Shown: positions 11,632 through 12,897 of the stretch, piece by piece
Numbering within the stretch: the first letter of the stretch is position 1
Layout: every line of letters starts with the position of its first letter
DNA from: Clostridia bacterium
GTDB lineage: Bacteria; Bacillota; Clostridia; Oscillospirales; CAG-272
Assembly (NCBI GenBank): GCA_017397205.1
Contig: JAFQJX010000092.1
Location: 1-12,897 of the forward strand
Direction: 5' to 3'
Length of the DNA: 12,897 nucleotides
Translations under genes and position numbers: made by a program
Notes under the pieces: model-generated
What the model was told of the DNA's origin: nothing
Database searches by the model: none
Seen by the model: the letters and a program-made list of their open reading frames with translations, nothing else

Positions 11632-12759
11632 ATGAAACACAACAAGGTTTTTAGCAATCTCATTGCATTTTCAAGAAAAAACGCCGTCCTGCTGATTGCC
11701 ATGCTTTCAGCGCTCATCACGGCAATCTTTATTCCCCCCGACAGGCAGTATCTGACTTATTTTGACACCAAAACGCTCGCCTGCCTGTTCTGCACGCTGG
11801 CAATTGTTTGCGCGCTCAAGAATATCCGCTTCTTTTACCTTCTGGCGCACAAGGTGGTACAGCTTTTTAAGACTGCAAGAGCGAGCGTGCTGGCGCTCAC
11901 CTATATCACCTTTATCGGCTCCATGCTGATTGCAAACGATATGGCGCTGCTGACCTTTCTGCCGCTGGGATACCTCGTTCTCAGCACGACGGGAAAGGAA
12001 AAATACATGGCATTCACCTTTATTATGCAGAACATCGCGGCAAATTTAGGTGGAATGCTGACCCCCTTCGGCAATCCGCAAAACCTGTACCTGTACACGA
12101 AATTCAACATCCCGACGGGCGAGTTTGTGTCAATTATGGCGCTTCCCTTTGCCGTTTCTATTTTGCTCATCACCCTCTGCTGCCTTATTTTTGTCAAGGC
12201 GGAGCCGCTTCAAATCAAGGAGGAGGCAGTCGGACTCAGCCCCGTCAGATGCGTGATTTACCTGCTCCTTTTTGCGCTTTCCATCATCATTGTCTTTCGC
12301 GTGATTCCGTATTGGATCGGGCTGATTGTCATTTTTGCGGCGCTGCTGATCATGGATAGAAAAGCGCTCGGGGCGGTGGATTATCCGCTTCTCTTCACGT
12401 TCGTTTTCTTCTTCATTTTTTCGGGAAATATGGCAAGGATAGAGGGGGTGCGGCATCTCTTTTCCATGCTGCTTGAGAGGGACACCCTGCTCGTCAGCGT
12501 TCTCAGCTGTCAGGGCATCAGCAACGTCCCCTCCGCTATTCTTCTGTCGCAATTTACAAGCAACTATCGGGAATTGCTGTTAGGGGTCAATATCGGTGGA
12601 ACGGGCACGCTGATTGCTTCGCTCGCAAGCTTAATTACCTTCCGCGAATACGTCAGGCACAATCCCGGACGCGGCGGCTATTATATCGCCGTGTTTTCTG
12701 CCTTCAAGTTTGCATTCTTAATCTCCCTCACCCTCCTGATGATGCTCGTTCGGGCTTGA
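11632..12759 (+). CDS. ArsB/SLC13-type anion permease
   Basis: A 375-residue polytopic membrane protein with about ten helices. Two related signature regions show the inverted two-fold repeat of the ion transporter superfamily: LIANDMALLTFLPLGYLVL (99-117) with NLGGMLTPFGNPQNLYLY (138-155) in the first half, and ISNVPSAILLSQF (296-308) with GVNIGGTGTLIASLASLIT (318-336) in the second. The Asn-X-Pro and Gly-Gly-Thr elements are the expected anion and sodium sites of ArsB, NhaD and CitMHS relatives. It is shorter than typical ArsB (about 430). Substrate cannot be named: arsenite, phosphate-like anions or dicarboxylates are all possible. No arsR or arsC is nearby. The ribosome binding site is modest (GAAGG, five bases before the ATG). 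It lies downstream of the pyrophosphatase-like gene in the same unit. Confidence 0.87.
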   Translation: MKHNKVFSNLIAFSRKNAVLLIAMLSALITAIFIPPDRQYLTYFDTKTLACLFCTLAIVCALKNIRFFYLLAHKVVQLFKTARASVLALTYITFIGSMLIANDMALLTFLPLGYLVLSTTGKEKYMAFTFIMQNIAANLGGMLTPFGNPQNLYLYTKFNIPTGEFVSIMALPFAVSILLITLCCLIFVKAEPLQIKEEAVGLSPVRCVIYLLLFALSIIIVFRVIPYWIGLIVIFAALLIMDRKALGAVDYPLLFTFVFFFIFSGNMARIEGVRHLFSMLLERDTLLVSVLSCQGISNVPSAILLSQFTSNYRELLLGVNIGGTGTLIASLASLITFREYVRHNPGRGGYYIAVFSAFKFAFLISLTLLMMLVRA

Positions 12760-12808
12760 ACGTACAGCCATCACACAGATAAGGCGGCGTTTCTATCCAT
12801 AAAAGCAC

Positions 12809-12845
12809 AGCAAGAGCAAGGAATCCTCCTTGCTCTTGCTTTTTT
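12809..12845 (+). terminator. Terminator after the anion permease
   Basis: AGCAAGAGCAAGGA (12809-12822) pairs perfectly with TCCTTGCTCTTGCT (12827-12840) around a four-base loop, followed by TTTTT. The remaining 52 bases of the window hold nothing I can identify. Confidence 0.93.
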
Positions 12846-12897
12846 CGTTGTTGGCGGAGCGCGATGCCGCGTTTTGCGCTTACAGGGCGATCGTGGT

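Noticed and set aside
1..12897. CRISPR array, rRNA, insertion sequence or integrase gene.
   Set aside because: No spaced repeat series, rRNA-like sequence, transposase or recombinase motif was seen on either strand.

Overview
This window reads as chromosome of a GC-rich, low-motility-signature Firmicute, most likely a gut-type member of the Clostridia. The reasons are strong GGAGG-type ribosome binding sites, many consensus sigma-A promoters with 17-base spacers, compact intrinsic terminators, a BmrC/BmrD-type ABC exporter pair, a PfoR-like EIIC membrane protein and a stand-alone NAD(P)HX dehydratase. The lineage is inferred from protein flavour, not from a marker gene.

Layout. 1-2560, minus strand: a two-gene operon for a heterodimeric ABC exporter (the second gene runs off the left edge) with its own promoter. 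2592-3870, minus: a PTS EIIC/PfoR-like membrane protein with promoter and terminator. 3922-5302, plus: nnrD followed by a small lipoprotein. 5396-6302, plus: a monotopic sugar-1-phosphate transferase with an extended -10 promoter and a strong terminator. 6331-7904, plus: a clean three-gene operon of unknown function (membrane protein, soluble protein, TerB-like protein), closed by a terminator shared with the convergent minus-strand gene for a DUF2383-like helical protein. 8456-8650: a tRNA-Ser(GCU) gene with a perfect consensus promoter and a terminator.

The stretch downstream of the tRNA (about 8651-10140) differs from the rest. It is visibly AT-richer outside one element and holds: a nearly fully paired 135-base cloverleaf palindrome whose closing stem repeats the tRNA-Ser acceptor sequence; an orphan terminator; a promoter followed by a well-folded, unrecognised structured RNA of about 215 nt ending in a UUCG-loop terminator; and a gene for a protein with two C-terminal zinc ribbons. 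The order promoter, folded RNA, terminator, gene is that of a riboswitch or attenuator leader, although a free-standing small RNA is equally possible. This tRNA-adjacent islet is the most interesting part of the window.

The right end returns to host-like composition: an unrecognised 167-residue protein, a minus-strand 77-residue three-helix membrane protein, and a divergent plus-strand pair made of an inorganic-pyrophosphatase-like protein and an ArsB/SLC13-type anion permease, closed by a terminator.
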